Positions 62,417 to 64,000 of a stretch of 64,000 nucleotides of DNA are shown here, piece after piece. The notes below the pieces were generated by a model that saw only the letters and a list, made by a program, of their open reading frames with translations, was not told the DNA's origin and did not search any database. The translations under genes and the position numbers were made by a program. Numbering within the stretch: the stretch's first letter is position 1; each line of letters begins with the position of its first letter. The stretch is from Klebsiella sp. RHBSTW-00484 (GTDB lineage Bacteria; Pseudomonadota; Gammaproteobacteria; Enterobacterales; Enterobacteriaceae), in assembly GCF_013705725.1 (NCBI RefSeq), contig NZ_CP055484.1, positions 18,065 to 82,064 on the forward strand. Reading direction: 5' to 3'.

Positions 62417-63892
62417 CTAATTATTCGCACCATGGCACTTTTTAAATTTAACACCGGAGCCACATGGACAAGGTGTATTCCGCCCTATTTTTTCACCTTT
62501 TGATATAACTGATTTAAAGTTATCGCTCTTTGTCGTTTTAGTAGGTAAAAAATCACTTAGTATTTTGTATTCTCTTGATAATCTTTTGGCTTTTTCATTT
62601 TGCTCTTTGGTAAATTTCTCTGGGGATATGCTATATATTAGGTCTTCAGATCTTCCTTCTGTATTTTGCGGCTCTGTTGCAATAGTAATTAATTTTTTAA
62701 TATGTCTGTATTTATTAAAGGCAACCTCAGCATAAGCATTTATATAAGATATACGTTGAATTCTGTAATCAGAGTAACTCAACTTGCTATCGTTAGGAAA
62801 AAAAAGGAATAAGTAAAACTTTCCAGGCTCATCGATTGATTCGACCATTCTTGACGTTCTTAGATGAGGCTGAGTTGTTTTTAATTTCTCTTTAAAGTTC
62901 TTTGAAAGGTAATATCTAGATTGCCTACTTTCTTTGGCTAATTCTCTAACACCTAATTCATGTGTAGAAAATTCAATTTCACTAAAAAAACCAACGTTAG
63001 CTGACAATATACTTGTCGAGAAGTTGTGGATTAGGTTATCCCAGAAAACGCTACCCTTTTTCATTGAGAGCTGATATTGATAATTGAAAGTGGTTTTATA
63101 GTTTTTCCATTCACCTTCCGGTATGGTCATCCCTTGATCGTTTCCAATAATTTCTTTTGATATTATGGTTTTATCACCCATAATGTAAGCAGCAAGAGTC
63201 TCTTCTTCCCCAGCGCTGACCAATAATGTTCTTTCTCTTACAACCCTCTCTTTTTCGTTAAGGTAGCCAATGAAATCAGTTGCTGTGTTTAACTCGGTTA
63301 ACAGTAGTTTTAGGGCAGTCTCATCAAGTATATGGACAAAAGTCTTATCAGGATAAACGTCTCCGACACAAAATGGATTTTCTAGACATTGATGGGCGTT
63401 TAAAGGAAATATGTTAACTAAAGTAGCAGAGCTGCCTTTTTCTATTTTGTCAAAGTACGAGATCGCCGGATCTGAAATATTATTAGTGACGGCCACCAAA
63501 TGAAAATTAAAAGAATTATCTATTTTAATGGGGAGGTTAACTGAGCATTCTTTGTCAACAAAAAGTCTTTCGGGATGATCTTTTATAAACTTCTCTGCGC
63601 CAAATAACTGTGTGCAAGACTGTATGACTGATTTTTTAAACCATCTCTGCCATGCAACCTTAGGATCTTTGTTTTTATTGTATGTAATAGCTTTATCGGA
63701 AAAAATTATTATATCTTTATCAAAAATAACTAATAAGTCACTAACTTCTTTCCCAATTTTATTTTTAGAGTAACCCTCATCGCTATAAACATTAGGATAA
63801 GACCAAAGACCAAAAAAAGCATCATCAGCGAACTCTATCAGTTTTTCTTCTGACTGAGTGAATCCGCTACCCCTGATTATTTTTCTAAGCAT
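62417..63892 (-). CDS. SEC-C motif protein, unknown function
   Basis: A 491-residue AT-rich gene product. The C-terminal ~20 residues form a SEC-C zinc-binding motif (GRNTPCPCGSGVKFKKCHG). The N-terminus has EKLIEFADDAFFG (about residues 16-28), Glu49 and Asp52 in GKEVSDLLVIF and IIIFSDK (61-67), a spacing reminiscent of PD-(D/E)XK nucleases but with SDK for ExK. The middle is of unknown fold. I chose the inner ATG (GGAG just upstream) over one 20 codons earlier. The SEC-C tail occurs in SecA and in many otherwise unrelated proteins. Confidence 0.7.
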   Translation of the reverse strand: MLRKIIRGSGFTQSEEKLIEFADDAFFGLWSYPNVYSDEGYSKNKIGKEVSDLLVIFDKDIIIFSDKAITYNKNKDPKVAWQRWFKKSVIQSCTQLFGAEKFIKDHPERLFVDKECSVNLPIKIDNSFNFHLVAVTNNISDPAISYFDKIEKGSSATLVNIFPLNAHQCLENPFCVGDVYPDKTFVHILDETALKLLLTELNTATDFIGYLNEKERVVRERTLLVSAGEEETLAAYIMGDKTIISKEIIGNDQGMTIPEGEWKNYKTTFNYQYQLSMKKGSVFWDNLIHNFSTSILSANVGFFSEIEFSTHELGVRELAKESRQSRYYLSKNFKEKLKTTQPHLRTSRMVESIDEPGKFYLFLFFPNDSKLSYSDYRIQRISYINAYAEVAFNKYRHIKKLITIATEPQNTEGRSEDLIYSISPEKFTKEQNEKAKRLSREYKILSDFLPTKTTKSDNFKSVISKGEKIGRNTPCPCGSGVKFKKCHGANN

Positions 63893-64000
63893 AAAACTCC
63901 ATCCCCCTGCGTTGCGTGTAAGAGTCTTGTCAGTTGATAGTACACAAGTCACTGGAGACTGACATCTTTTACAATATGTTCAGGTAGGGTGATAACTAAG
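63893..64000. other. Upstream region of the SEC-C gene at window edge
   Basis: 108 bases, probably carrying the minus-strand promoter of the SEC-C gene. I see no clear boxes and no other gene. Confidence 0.35.

Overview
This window is most of the backbone of a conjugative F-family plasmid of the IncFII(K) type. The likely host is Klebsiella or a close relative in the Enterobacterales. I base this on the RepA/Tap/CopA/RepA2 replicon at 57.1-58.8 kb, a complete F-type transfer operon (16.8-53.4 kb) and an F-like leading region (1-15.9 kb). These are judgements from remembered protein families; no database search was possible.

Leading region (1-15.9 kb). All genes are on the + strand. They encode an orphan beta-class DNA methyltransferase, two ArdB/KlcA antirestriction paralogues, ArdA, SSB, a large ParB-like protein, PsiB, PsiA and about a dozen unrecognised small proteins. 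A 540-580 bp non-coding repeat occurs three times (4.6, 9.8 and 12.1 kb), and a short diverged piece of it occurs at 15.0 kb. Each full copy ends just before a ribosome binding site. The repeats resemble the single-stranded promoters known from F (Frpo) and ColIb-P9. The nic site reads on the minus strand, so the transferred strand entering the recipient is the template strand of all these genes. Two of the repeats head duplicated gene modules. Most gene boundaries in this region carry a GC-rich hairpin shortly before the Shine-Dalgarno sequence.

oriT and transfer region (15.9-53.4 kb). A minus-strand lytic transglycosylase (gene X) is followed by oriT: nic, an inverted repeat and 14 GANTC TraM-type sites. 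Then come traM, finP/traJ, traY, traA, L, E, K, B, V, C, trbI, traW, traU, trbC, traN, traF, traQ, trbB, traH, traG, a traS-like gene, traT, traD, traI, traX and finO. The pilin, the type IV secretion core, mating-pair stabilisation, exclusion, the coupling protein and the relaxase/helicase all look intact. Unrecognised small, mostly membrane, proteins sit between traV and traC, traN and traF, traF and traQ, trbB and traH, and traT and traD. One of them (23.2-24.8 kb) is split by a 1196-bp IS5-family element with a 4-bp target duplication.

Post-finO and replication (53.4-59.7 kb). A DsbA-like protein, a PIN/NYN-like protein, a membrane protein, a DUF2726 protein and a secreted PLD-type nuclease precede repA2, copA, tap, repA and the origin.

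Accessory end (59.7-64 kb). This part is a patchwork of remnants. It holds a truncated SRAP (YedK-type) gene cut by a 747-bp Tn3-family-like miniature element with 38-bp terminal repeats, GC-rich 37-bp tandem repeats, the first 84 codons of a type I hsdM cut by IS26, and an AT-rich SEC-C-motif protein of unknown function. No resistance gene, CRISPR array, partition locus or recognisable toxin-antitoxin pair was seen.
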